Positions 1 to 6,359 of a DNA stretch of 9,054 nt are shown here, in pieces. Each line of letters starts with the position of its first letter. Within the stretch, counting starts at the first letter, position 1. A model generated the notes under the pieces. It searched no databases. It was not told where the DNA came from and saw nothing but the letters and a program-made list of their open reading frames with translations. The position numbers were made by a program, and so were the translations under genes. The stretch comes from Bacteroidota bacterium (GTDB lineage Bacteria > Bacteroidota > Bacteroidia > M30B66): the NCBI GenBank assembly GCA_020438185.1, contig JAGQVC010000043.1, positions 1-9,054 of the forward strand, written 5' to 3'.

Positions 1-1041
1 AAATGATTTTTTTTTTTTTTTGTTCGCATCACAGAATTGCTTAAGCATGCTTTTAGCCAGCAGTAAAATATCATTTCCGCGTTCACGAAGCGGTGGAAGG
101 TGTATCAAAAAGCCTTGAAGTCTGTAATATAAGTCCTCACGCATTTTACCATCCTTAACCCTTTGTGCCAGGTTTTTATTGGTCGCGGCTATTACCCTCA
201 CATTTAAGGGTATTTCCTTGTTCGAGCCAAGTCTGGTAATTTTGCTTTCCTGCAATACACGTAATAGTTTTGTTTGCATGTGAACATCCATTTCCCCAAT
301 TTCATCCAGGAAAATAGTTCCTTCGTTTGCTTCTTCAAATTTTCCAATACGTTTGCTGTCTGCACCGGTAAATGCACCACGCTCATGTCCGAATAATTCA
401 CTTTCCATCAAGTCTTCCGGAATTGCAGCTACGTTAACTGCTACGAATGGACGATTTTTTCTAGCCGAATTGTAGTGAATTGCCGATGCTACCAATTCTT
501 TACCAGTGCCACTTTCTCCGGTAATCAAGGCAAGCATATTCGTTTTTTCCACTTTTTGTATCAGGCGCAATACCTTTAAAATGGCCTGACTTTCTCCAAT
601 AATACGATCGTATCTGTGACGGTCAATAATCTGGTCACGAAGTGTATCAACTTCCTTGGCAAGATTAACGCTGCTCGCGTGTTTCTGGATTTTTAAATCC
701 AGCATGGTAAGCGCATTGTCATCTTTCTTTATATATTCCTCCGCTCCATTCTCAAATGCTTCAATTACGACCTCAATTTTTTCTTGTCCGGAAAGCAGAA
801 TTGTCTTAATCTGATCATTGAAATTCTTGATCTCTTTTAACAGGTCAATACCATTTGAGTTTGGTAAATTATAATCCAAAACAACGATGTCAGGATTTTG
901 ATGCAATGCAGCCTTAAAATCTTCTCCGTTGCTGAAAAGCGTTACTTCATTCGAATCATTTAATTCGAGTTTTTGCTTTATGAGTTGGGAGAAAAACTCA
1001 TTGTCTTCGACTACAAAAATGCGCGTAACGTATTTACTCAT
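1..1041 (-). CDS. Sigma-54-dependent response regulator (NtrC/AtoC-type), 3' part cut off by the window edge
   Basis: Transcriptional activator of two-component systems that opens sigma-54 promoters with ATP energy after phosphorylation of its receiver. The visible 347 residues carry a receiver domain (about 1-125) with acidic residues E12 and D13, phospho-acceptor D56 in VVLDYNLP, S84 and K106. An AAA+ domain follows (about 145-340): Walker A GESGTGKE at 175-182, the sigma-54-contacting GAFTGA loop at 222-227, Walker B GTIFLDEIGEM at 241-251, the VRVIAATN segment at 281-288 and REDLYYRL at 301-308. The proline that usually follows the receiver lysine is replaced by D107. The frame is open to base 1, so the expected C-terminal helix-turn-helix lies outside. 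The last codons include five consecutive AAA lysines encoded by a 15-base run (7-21). The start ATG at 1041 is chosen because the receiver begins directly after it. No histidine kinase is in the window. Family assignment is firm; target genes are unknown. Confidence 0.95.
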   Translation of the reverse strand, partial: MSKYVTRIFVVEDNEFFSQLIKQKLELNDSNEVTLFSNGEDFKAALHQNPDIVVLDYNLPNSNGIDLLKEIKNFNDQIKTILLSGQEKIEVVIEAFENGAEEYIKKDDNALTMLDLKIQKHASSVNLAKEVDTLRDQIIDRHRYDRIIGESQAILKVLRLIQKVEKTNMLALITGESGTGKELVASAIHYNSARKNRPFVAVNVAAIPEDLMESELFGHERGAFTGADSKRIGKFEEANEGTIFLDEIGEMDVHMQTKLLRVLQESKITRLGSNKEIPLNVRVIAATNKNLAQRVKDGKMREDLYYRLQGFLIHLPPLRERGNDILLLAKSMLKQFCDANKKKKKSF

Positions 1042-1076
1042 ATGATTGGATTTTTTGCACTCTTTACGCATAAGTC

Positions 1077-1097
1077 AAATTCATTGTTTGTGAATTT
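1077..1097. repeat. 7-bp perfect inverted repeat with 7-bp spacer upstream of the response regulator
   Basis: AAATTCA (1077-1083) and TGAATTT (1091-1097) are perfect inverted copies around a 7-bp spacer. The dyad lies 36-56 bp upstream of the regulator start codon in the divergent spacer. A near-match to the Bacteroidota -7 element (TGAATTTG read on the minus strand, 1083-1076, one mismatch to TAnnTTTG) overlaps its proximal arm. An operator for autoregulation is possible, but AT-rich dyads arise easily by chance. Confidence 0.35.
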
Positions 1098-1186
1098 TCT
1101 TGTTTAATCTTACGTCCTTTTTACTTCATGCTTATTATTCAAATCAACGAATCCCGTTTAATAAAATCCAATAAGTGCATCCTGAG

Positions 1187-1218
1187 TTGGGCAGTTCGGG
1201 CTTTAATTAATAATTTTG
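1187..1218 (+). promoter_or_regulatory. Candidate Bacteroidota-type promoter of the DUF952 gene
   Basis: A TAATTTTG at 1211-1218 fits the -7 consensus TAnnTTTG known from Bacteroidota, and a TTG at 1187-1189 stands 21 bp upstream, within the spacing seen for the -33 element. The ATG begins only 10 bp after the -7 element, so the predicted message would have a leader of only a few bases. The match is exact for the -7 element; the -33 element is short and weak evidence on its own. Confidence 0.5.
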
Positions 1219-1228
1219 CATCATAAAA

Positions 1229-1588
1229 ATGCCTGCACCGCAGTTCATTTATCACATTGCCGATAATTCCAGTTGGCTGGATCAATCGGATGAATCCGTT
1301 TATTCAATAGATACACTGGATACTGAGGGCTTTATACATTGTTCCCGATTGGAACAATTACAGTCTACCCTAAACAGGTTCTTTGAGAATCGTGAAGATA
1401 TATGTATACTGAAAATTGATACAAAGCAGCTTCATGTTCCTTTAATTTATGAAGCAGCTGATGACGGTTCAGGATTTTTTCCGCATGTTTTTGGTCCGGT
1501 GCGCAAATCCAGCATCACCGAGGTTTATAATTTCCCCTTCGATTTTATTAATCAGGATCCACAAAAAGCGGATGAACAGGCTCCCTGA
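1229..1588 (+). CDS. DUF952 family protein
   Basis: Small 119-residue cytosolic protein of the DUF952 family, whose biochemical role is not established. Family hallmarks visible are the opening YHIAD (residues 8-12), the central DTEGFIHCS block (about 31-39), the QLQSTLNRFF helix and the closing FPHVFGPV segment followed by EVYNFPF. There is no signal peptide or membrane segment, and the length is normal for the family. No Shine-Dalgarno sequence precedes the ATG; a TAnnTTTG promoter element ends 10 bp before it. The last 13 codons (after NFPFDF) are antisense to the end of mqnD, giving a 41-bp convergent overlap. The tail QDPQKADEQAP looks unstructured and lies after the conserved core, so it may be dispensable. 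Divergent from the response regulator; no shared function is implied. Confidence 0.85.
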   Translation: MPAPQFIYHIADNSSWLDQSDESVYSIDTLDTEGFIHCSRLEQLQSTLNRFFENREDICILKIDTKQLHVPLIYEAADDGSGFFPHVFGPVRKSSITEVYNFPFDFINQDPQKADEQAP

Positions 1589-2384
1589 TAATTCCTGCTT
1601 TTATTCCTTCCGACATCAGACGATTTACTGCATTTCTGCCGTCCCTTCCCAAAGAAACACTGAATTGATTCACGTATAATTTAATGTGCATGTTCATCAC
1701 TTCAGGATCCATTTCCTGAGCATGAGCTGAAACATATTCAGAAGAGACTTCGGGATTTTTAAAAGCAAACTCAACACTTTCTCGAATCAGCTGCTGAATA
1801 AGTTTCTTTTTGTCTTCAGGAAGCGAACGCTTAACCGCGATACATCCCAATGGCACAGGTAATCCGGTTTTGGCCTCCCAGAATTCACCAAGATCTATTA
1901 ATTTAAATAATCCTTTAGCCTGATAGGTAAATCGGTTTTCGTGAATAATTAAACCAGCATCAGCATGACCTGCCACAACAGCATCTTCTATATCTGAAAA
2001 AAGCATAGGTATTTTCTTTCCAATATTTGGAAAAGCCATAGAAAGCAGGAGGTTTGCCGTTGTTTTTTCTCCAGGAATAGCAACCCGGGCTGTTTTCAGC
2101 CAATCTTCCACCGAAGGTGGAATGCTGCGCGCAATTAATAATGGACCGCAACCAAAACCCAAAGCACTGCCTGAATCCAGTACCTGATACGCATTGCTAA
2201 CATCCGATATTACACCAAACGACAATTTAGTTACGTCCAGCTTTGTTTCCAGAGATAACTGGTTCAATTCACTCACATCGGCCAGGTGTACCTCGAATCC
2301 GGGAGAGTTGAGGATGCGGGAATGAACCAGTGCATCAAAAATAAATGTGTCGTTCGGACAGGTTGAAAAACCTAATTGTAACAT
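1548..2384 (-). CDS. mqnD: 1,4-dihydroxy-6-naphthoate synthase (futalosine menaquinone pathway)
   Basis: MqnD converts cyclic dehypoxanthinyl futalosine into 1,4-dihydroxy-6-naphthoate in the futalosine route to menaquinone; it is cytosolic with a periplasmic-binding-protein-like two-lobed fold. The 278 residues open with the family signature STCPNDTFIFDAL (7-19). Further family segments are KLSFG (53-57), the GCGPLL block (78-83), and DAGLIIHE (142-149), in which H148 corresponds to the histidine proposed as catalytic base in the Thermus enzyme, and TGLPVPLGCIAVKR. Length and start fit the family. It is the last gene of the minus-strand cluster, 9 bp after the preceding stop, and its ATG is preceded by an AGGGAG 4 bp away. 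The final residues overlap the DUF952 gene on the other strand. The paralogue MqnA shares the fold, but the CPNDTF signature and DAGLIIHE favour MqnD. Partner genes mqnA, mqnB/E and mqnC are not in the window. Confidence 0.93.
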   Translation of the reverse strand: MLQLGFSTCPNDTFIFDALVHSRILNSPGFEVHLADVSELNQLSLETKLDVTKLSFGVISDVSNAYQVLDSGSALGFGCGPLLIARSIPPSVEDWLKTARVAIPGEKTTANLLLSMAFPNIGKKIPMLFSDIEDAVVAGHADAGLIIHENRFTYQAKGLFKLIDLGEFWEAKTGLPVPLGCIAVKRSLPEDKKKLIQQLIRESVEFAFKNPEVSSEYVSAHAQEMDPEVMNMHIKLYVNQFSVSLGRDGRNAVNRLMSEGIKAGIIREPVHPLFVDPD

Positions 2385-2388
2385 GTAT

Positions 2389-2394
2389 CTCCCT
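2389..2394 (-). promoter_or_regulatory. Shine-Dalgarno-like AGGGAG before mqnD
   Basis: AGGGAG on the minus strand ends 4 bp before the mqnD ATG and begins on the last base of the preceding gene's TAA stop. Purine-rich sites like this are otherwise absent from the gene starts in this window, so it may support reinitiation after the upstream gene. The spacing is shorter than usual, so the call is tentative. Confidence 0.3.
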
Positions 2395-3434
2395 TATCTG
2401 GAAATAATGAATTTTGCAGGACGCAAATAGTTTCCGGATTTCTCCTGAATCCCCAATAAATAAATCCCGGGAGCAAATTGAGAAATATCTATTTGGTTCG
2501 TTCCTTTTTGAATATTTATTTCCTGAATTAGTTTTCCATGTATATCAATCATTTTGCAAATACCGGATTCGGGACTACTGAAATTTAAATAGCGATCAGC
2601 CGGCTGCGGAAAAATCTGTACTGTACTGTTATACTTTAATTCATCTGTGCCCAAAACAAAATCCCGGATCCAGTTCAAACCTTTATTAGTTCCGGAAATT
2701 CTCTGGCTGTATGACATTAAACGATAGCCAATATCTTCTGTATAAAAAAGCCATGTTTCAACAGTATCTAATGTCACTGTAGGACTAAACCACCCCGCCG
2801 GAAAATCATAAATCTGCGTCGTATCGGTGATATATGCTGTTTGTTTAACACGAATCACATCAAATGGGCCCATCGGCAATATGAGAGTTCCCCAGGCATC
2901 AACTTCAATATTAAAGACACTATGATTGAAATTTCTAATCGAATCAGACCCGGGAAAAACAGCTGGATATTGCACACGGTAACCGTATGAAAAGGAATAG
3001 TTCGTGCCATATTCCATTGGGAATTGAAACGAATTCCCGACAGTATTGAATTGATAAATGGTATTGAAATCCTGAACTCCATCATACACAACCCGGCCAA
3101 GAATTCTGACTCCGTCAGGATTTAATTCTTCATAAAAATAGTTATTTGCCTGGGTACTGATGGCAAATTCTGCTGACGGGAATTCGCTGAAAAATGGCGT
3201 CACATCTGCTTTGGTAACCAACAGTGAATCTGTAATATCACTTTCAAGCCAGCTAAAATCCCACATTTGCGCAGCGCCGGAAGTTGATTCCATTTCAATG
3301 GTATCAAGCCCTGCATTTAAGTAGCCGCGGTAATATTTATTTCCGAATTTGAAATAATCTTCCTGATTTAAAGAAATCTGAGCCGATGAAATAGAAAAAG
3401 CAAACAGAATAAAAATGGATAAAAGATGTTTCAT
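2394..3434 (-). CDS. Secreted protein with T9SS type A C-terminal sorting domain, function unknown
   Basis: Predicted to be exported by Sec and then across the outer membrane by the type IX secretion system, where the C-terminal domain is removed or anchored. From the ATG at 3434 the protein has 346 residues: a signal peptide (hydrophobic core 4-14, likely cut between A18 and Q19), a beta-rich, aromatic-rich body (about 20-265) and a type A sorting domain (about 272-346) recognisable by VQIFPQPADRYLNF, the MIDIHGKLIQE strand, DISQFAPGIYLLGI and the terminal AKFIISR. An in-frame TTG at 3455 would add seven residues before the signal peptide and is less likely. The body contains GAAQMWDFSWL (about 53-63), a pattern frequent in such Bacteroidota proteins, but I recognise no enzyme motif or ligand-binding motif. 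It lies 39 bp after valS and 9 bp before mqnD, so it is probably cotranscribed with them. Export route is well supported; role is unknown. Confidence 0.85.
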   Translation of the reverse strand: MKHLLSIFILFAFSISSAQISLNQEDYFKFGNKYYRGYLNAGLDTIEMESTSGAAQMWDFSWLESDITDSLLVTKADVTPFFSEFPSAEFAISTQANNYFYEELNPDGVRILGRVVYDGVQDFNTIYQFNTVGNSFQFPMEYGTNYSFSYGYRVQYPAVFPGSDSIRNFNHSVFNIEVDAWGTLILPMGPFDVIRVKQTAYITDTTQIYDFPAGWFSPTVTLDTVETWLFYTEDIGYRLMSYSQRISGTNKGLNWIRDFVLGTDELKYNSTVQIFPQPADRYLNFSSPESGICKMIDIHGKLIQEINIQKGTNQIDISQFAPGIYLLGIQEKSGNYLRPAKFIISR

Positions 3435-3473
3435 GACCGGTAGTTTGGAAGACAAGTCAAGTTACTAAATAAT

Positions 3474-6107
3474 TCAAACTCCAAGAGCTTTTAATTGTTC
3501 TTCTATCAACTTGATTTTCTGTACGGCATCAGCTTCTTTTTTTCTTTCATTCTCAACAATTTCAGGCTTTGCATTAGCAACAAACTTCTCATTGCTAAGT
3601 TTTTTGCTTACCGAAATCAAAAATCCCCGGTAATATTCCAGGTCTTTTTCGAGTTTCTCTTTCTCATCTCCCAAATCAATTTGCTCCCCTGCTGCAATAA
3701 AAAACTCGTCTGTCCGAACCATAATACTGAATCCGTTCGAAGATTTATCAGAGTTGAACTCCAGGTCACTCAGGTTGGCGAGTTTCAAAAGTGTGCTTTT
3801 GAACGGAAATCCTTCTTCGGCCGAACGGCTGCGACATACCAAATGAATGGCATCTTTGGGAGAAAGCCCTTTGCTGCTTCTGAAATTCCGGATAGCCGAA
3901 ATCAATTCCCGGGTTAATTCAAATTGATTTAATGCTATTGGGTCTGGTTCCTCAAATTTCGATTCCTGCTTAAGCAGGATAAAAGGTTCTTCATTTTCGG
4001 AGCGTAGGAAAGACCATATTTCTTCTGTTATAAATGGAGCGAACGGATGTACCATACAAAGCAAATCCTTCATAAAAGAGGCCGCTTTACTTTTTGTTTT
4101 CGAAGAAACCGGAGATCCAAAGCCTGGTTTTACTGCTTCAAGATACCATGAACAATAGTCATCCCAAACCAGTTTGTACAAAGCCATCAGTGCTTCCGAA
4201 ATGCGGTACTTCTCAAAAAGGTCATCAATCCTCAGTTTTTCATCTGCTATACGTGAAACAAACCATTCCGATACTTCTTCGGCAGCCGGGTCTTCTGCTA
4301 TGTCGCTTACTTCCCAGGATTGAAGCAATCTGAATGCGTTCCAAAGCTTGTTGTTAAAATTCCTTCCCTGTTCACATAAACTATCATCAAATGGTAAGTC
4401 GTTTCCAGCCGGTGAGGTGAGCAGCATTCCAATACGAACTCCATCTGCACCGAATTTCTCAATAAGCATCAATGGATCTGGAGAATTTCCAAGCGATTTG
4501 GACATTTTTCTTCCTTGCTTATCACGCACGATTCCTGTTAGATAAACATTCTTGAATGGTATATCGCCTGCGAACTTTATTCCTGCCATAATCATACGTG
4601 CAACCCAGAAAAACAGGATTTCAGGCGCTGTAACCAGGTCATTTGTCGGATAATAATATTTCAAATCCTCATTCCACTGGTCCGGCGATTTTCTGATTGC
4701 TTGGGCATCAAACACAGTAATAGGCCACAACCAGCTGGAGAACCAGGTATCGACAACATCTTCGTCCTGCTTTATTTCTGAGGTGCTAACAATAATGCCT
4801 TTTGCTGCAAATTCTTTAACGGCCTCATCGGCCGATGAGGCCACAACAAACTCATTATTATAGTACCAGGCTGGAATGCGGTGTCCCCACCACAACTGTC
4901 TCGAGATACACCAGTCCTTAACATTTTCCATCCAATACCGGTAGGTATTGATAAACTTTGAAGGATGAAGTTGCACTGAACCATTGGTAACAGCCTCCAA
5001 AGCCGGGCCTGCCAGCTGTTTCATATCAACAAACCACTGAAGCGAAAGTCGGGGTTCAATTACTGCGTCGGTTCTTTCAGAGTGACCAACTTTATTTATA
5101 ATCTCCTCGGTTTTAACAAGCTGACCGGCATCTTCCAGCGCCTTAACCATTAGTTTACGCGCCTTAAAACGATCTTCTCCAACAAATAATGTTGCCGCTT
5201 CACTCATAGTGCCATCTGCTGCAATCACATCAATTACCTCCAGTTTGTGTTTTATTCCCAGCTGGTAGTCGTTAATATCGTGAGCCGGTGTGATTTTCAG
5301 AGCACCGGAACCAAAAGTCATATCAACGTATTCATCGGCAATAATCTTAATCGGACGGTTTATCAGCGGTACCAGAACAGTTTTTCCAATCATCGCTGAA
5401 TACCGGCTATCGTCAGGATGAACACAAATTGCAGTATCACCAAGAATTGTTTCAGGTCGGGTTGTGGCAATCGTAATAGAATCCGAGCCATTTTCTGTAA
5501 GGTATTTTACGTGAAATAGTTTACCCGGATTTTCCTTATAAATTACTTCTTCATCGCTTACAGCCGTTTGAGCAGAAGGGTCCCAGTTGACCATTCTTAC
5601 CCCGCGATAAATCAAACCTTCCTTGTACAGCCTGATAAAAGTGTCGGTTACTGCATCACTTAAGTCAGAATCCATAGTGAATTTGGTTCTTTCCCAGTCG
5701 CAGGCAGCGCCAAGTTTTTTGAGCTGATCAAGGATAATTCCACCATGTTTTTCTTTCCATGCCCAGGCATGTTCCAGAAATTGAACACGGCTCAGTGAGT
5801 TTTTATCGATTCCTTCTGCTTTAAGTTTTGCAACAACTTTTGCTTCCGTAGCAATAGACGCATGGTCGGTACCCGGCACCCAGCAAGCATTTTTCCCCTG
5901 CATGCGGGCACGCCGAATCAAAACATCCTGGATTGTATTATTTAACATGTGTCCCATATGCAGAACACCCGTAACATTTGGTGGAGGAATGACTATTGTA
6001 AAAGGTTCACGCTCATCAGGAGTTGATCGGAACAAATTGTTTTTGAGCCATTCGGTGTACCATTTGTCTTCAGTGTTTCCGGGGTTGTATTGTTTTGGGA
6101 TTTCCAT
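3474..6107 (-). CDS. valS: Valine--tRNA ligase (class Ia)
   Basis: Charges tRNA-Val with valine using ATP in the cytosol and edits misactivated threonine. The 877-residue product has the N-terminal KYNP-like opening (QYNPGNTEDKWY), the HIGH-type motif HMGH at 50-53 within PPPNVTGVLHMGHM, the CP1 editing domain with TTRPE at 215-219 and ALKITPAHDINDYQLG, DTWFSSWLWP, the KMSKS motif at 534-538, an anticodon-binding helical domain (about 600-760) and a C-terminal coiled-coil arm (about 815-877) rich in E, K and L, which is typical of ValRS. The ATG at 6107 is chosen because homology starts there and a TAnnTTTG promoter element lies 20 bp upstream. The frame stays open to 6200, but the extra 31 residues have no family counterpart. 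It is first in the minus-strand cluster, followed after 39 bp by the T9SS-sorted protein and then mqnD. Confidence 0.98.
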   Translation of the reverse strand: MEIPKQYNPGNTEDKWYTEWLKNNLFRSTPDEREPFTIVIPPPNVTGVLHMGHMLNNTIQDVLIRRARMQGKNACWVPGTDHASIATEAKVVAKLKAEGIDKNSLSRVQFLEHAWAWKEKHGGIILDQLKKLGAACDWERTKFTMDSDLSDAVTDTFIRLYKEGLIYRGVRMVNWDPSAQTAVSDEEVIYKENPGKLFHVKYLTENGSDSITIATTRPETILGDTAICVHPDDSRYSAMIGKTVLVPLINRPIKIIADEYVDMTFGSGALKITPAHDINDYQLGIKHKLEVIDVIAADGTMSEAATLFVGEDRFKARKLMVKALEDAGQLVKTEEIINKVGHSERTDAVIEPRLSLQWFVDMKQLAGPALEAVTNGSVQLHPSKFINTYRYWMENVKDWCISRQLWWGHRIPAWYYNNEFVVASSADEAVKEFAAKGIIVSTSEIKQDEDVVDTWFSSWLWPITVFDAQAIRKSPDQWNEDLKYYYPTNDLVTAPEILFFWVARMIMAGIKFAGDIPFKNVYLTGIVRDKQGRKMSKSLGNSPDPLMLIEKFGADGVRIGMLLTSPAGNDLPFDDSLCEQGRNFNNKLWNAFRLLQSWEVSDIAEDPAAEEVSEWFVSRIADEKLRIDDLFEKYRISEALMALYKLVWDDYCSWYLEAVKPGFGSPVSSKTKSKAASFMKDLLCMVHPFAPFITEEIWSFLRSENEEPFILLKQESKFEEPDPIALNQFELTRELISAIRNFRSSKGLSPKDAIHLVCRSRSAEEGFPFKSTLLKLANLSDLEFNSDKSSNGFSIMVRTDEFFIAAGEQIDLGDEKEKLEKDLEYYRGFLISVSKKLSNEKFVANAKPEIVENERKKEADAVQKIKLIEEQLKALGV

Positions 6108-6127
6108 GCTTGAATTTCGAAAGTCTG

Positions 6128-6135
6128 CAAAAATA
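6128..6135 (-). promoter_or_regulatory. valS: Candidate -7 promoter element of valS
   Basis: Read on the minus strand the site is TATTTTTG, an exact match to the Bacteroidota -7 consensus TAnnTTTG. It ends 20 bp before the valS ATG at 6107, implying a leader of roughly 15 bases. I see no convincing -33 TTTG at the usual distance upstream. Its position inside the longer open frame argues against a valS start further upstream. Confidence 0.45.
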
Positions 6136-6181
6136 GCTGATTTGAAAGATGAAAGGAAAGACTCAGATGAATTTACGGGCA

Positions 6182-6209
6182 TTGATTGTCTGAAATACAA
6201 TTATATTTG
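6182..6209 (+). promoter_or_regulatory. Possible distal promoter toward the DUF1573 gene
   Basis: TATATTTG at 6202-6209 matches the -7 consensus and a TTG at 6182-6184 lies 17 bp upstream. If used, it would give the DUF1573 message a leader of about 145 bases containing the interlocked inverted repeats at 6277-6308. A second -7-like site lies nearer the gene, so at most one of the two may be real; chance matches are common in AT-rich spacers. Confidence 0.25.
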
Positions 6210-6276
6210 GCTCGCTGTTATAGCAAAATTAATTCACTTCAAGCCTGATTTGTGGAACGATTATTGCAATTTGCAG

Positions 6277-6308
6277 CCGGTTGTTTTGTCCCAAACCGGG
6301 GCGGGACA
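6277..6308. repeat. Two interlocked 6-bp inverted repeats in the valS/DUF1573 divergent spacer
   Basis: CCGGTT (6277-6282) pairs with AACCGG (6294-6299), and TGTCCC (6287-6292) pairs with GGGACA (6303-6308). The four arms alternate in the order A, B, A', B', the order of an H-type pseudoknot, with linkers of 4, 1 and 3 bases. The block is distinctly more GC-rich than its surroundings. It ends 15 bp before the proximal -7 element of the DUF1573 gene, so as DNA it covers the place where a -33 element would be expected. It may be an operator or an RNA element; neither is shown. Confidence 0.4.
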
Positions 6309-6323
6309 TTTGAGAAATAAAAC

Positions 6324-6331
6324 TAAATTTG
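6324..6331 (+). promoter_or_regulatory. Candidate -7 promoter element of the DUF1573 gene
   Basis: TAAATTTG is an exact match to TAnnTTTG and ends 28 bp before the ATG at 6360, giving a predicted leader of about 20 bases. No TTTG is found 17-23 bp upstream; that position is occupied by the interlocked repeats, which would fit a promoter needing an activator, but this is inference. Confidence 0.4.
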
Positions 6332-6359
6332 CTTCAATCATTTAAATTAAAACACACAA

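Noticed and set aside
204..401. 65-codon minus-strand open frame
   Set aside because: It lies in another frame of the response regulator AAA+ domain, whose own frame is intact and carries all motifs.
1042..1228. Sigma-54 promoter (GG-N10-GC) near the sigma-54 activator gene
   Set aside because: I found no GG-N10-GC arrangement with TTGC context on either strand in the divergent spacer.
3435..3455. TTG start adding seven residues to the T9SS-sorted protein
   Set aside because: The ATG at 3434 places a standard signal peptide right at the N-terminus; the longer form would put extra residues before it.
3495..3917. 140-codon plus-strand open frame opposite the 3' part of valS
   Set aside because: The phenylalanine- and leucine-rich product is the expected reverse-strand image of the Lys/Glu-rich coiled coil, with no family features.
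6108..6200. In-frame 31-codon extension at the N-terminus of valS
   Set aside because: The family begins at the QYNPGNTEDKWY region just after the ATG at 6107; the extension has no family counterpart and contains an exact -7 promoter match.
5902..6345. 147-codon plus-strand open frame running from inside valS into the spacer
   Set aside because: It is antisense to the conserved valS N-terminus over much of its length, resembles no family and contains promoter-like elements for both strands.
6108..6359. T-box or other known leader upstream of valS
   Set aside because: No T-box sequence or specifier-loop structure is visible, the predicted valS leader is only about 15 bases, and T-boxes are typical of Gram-positive bacteria.
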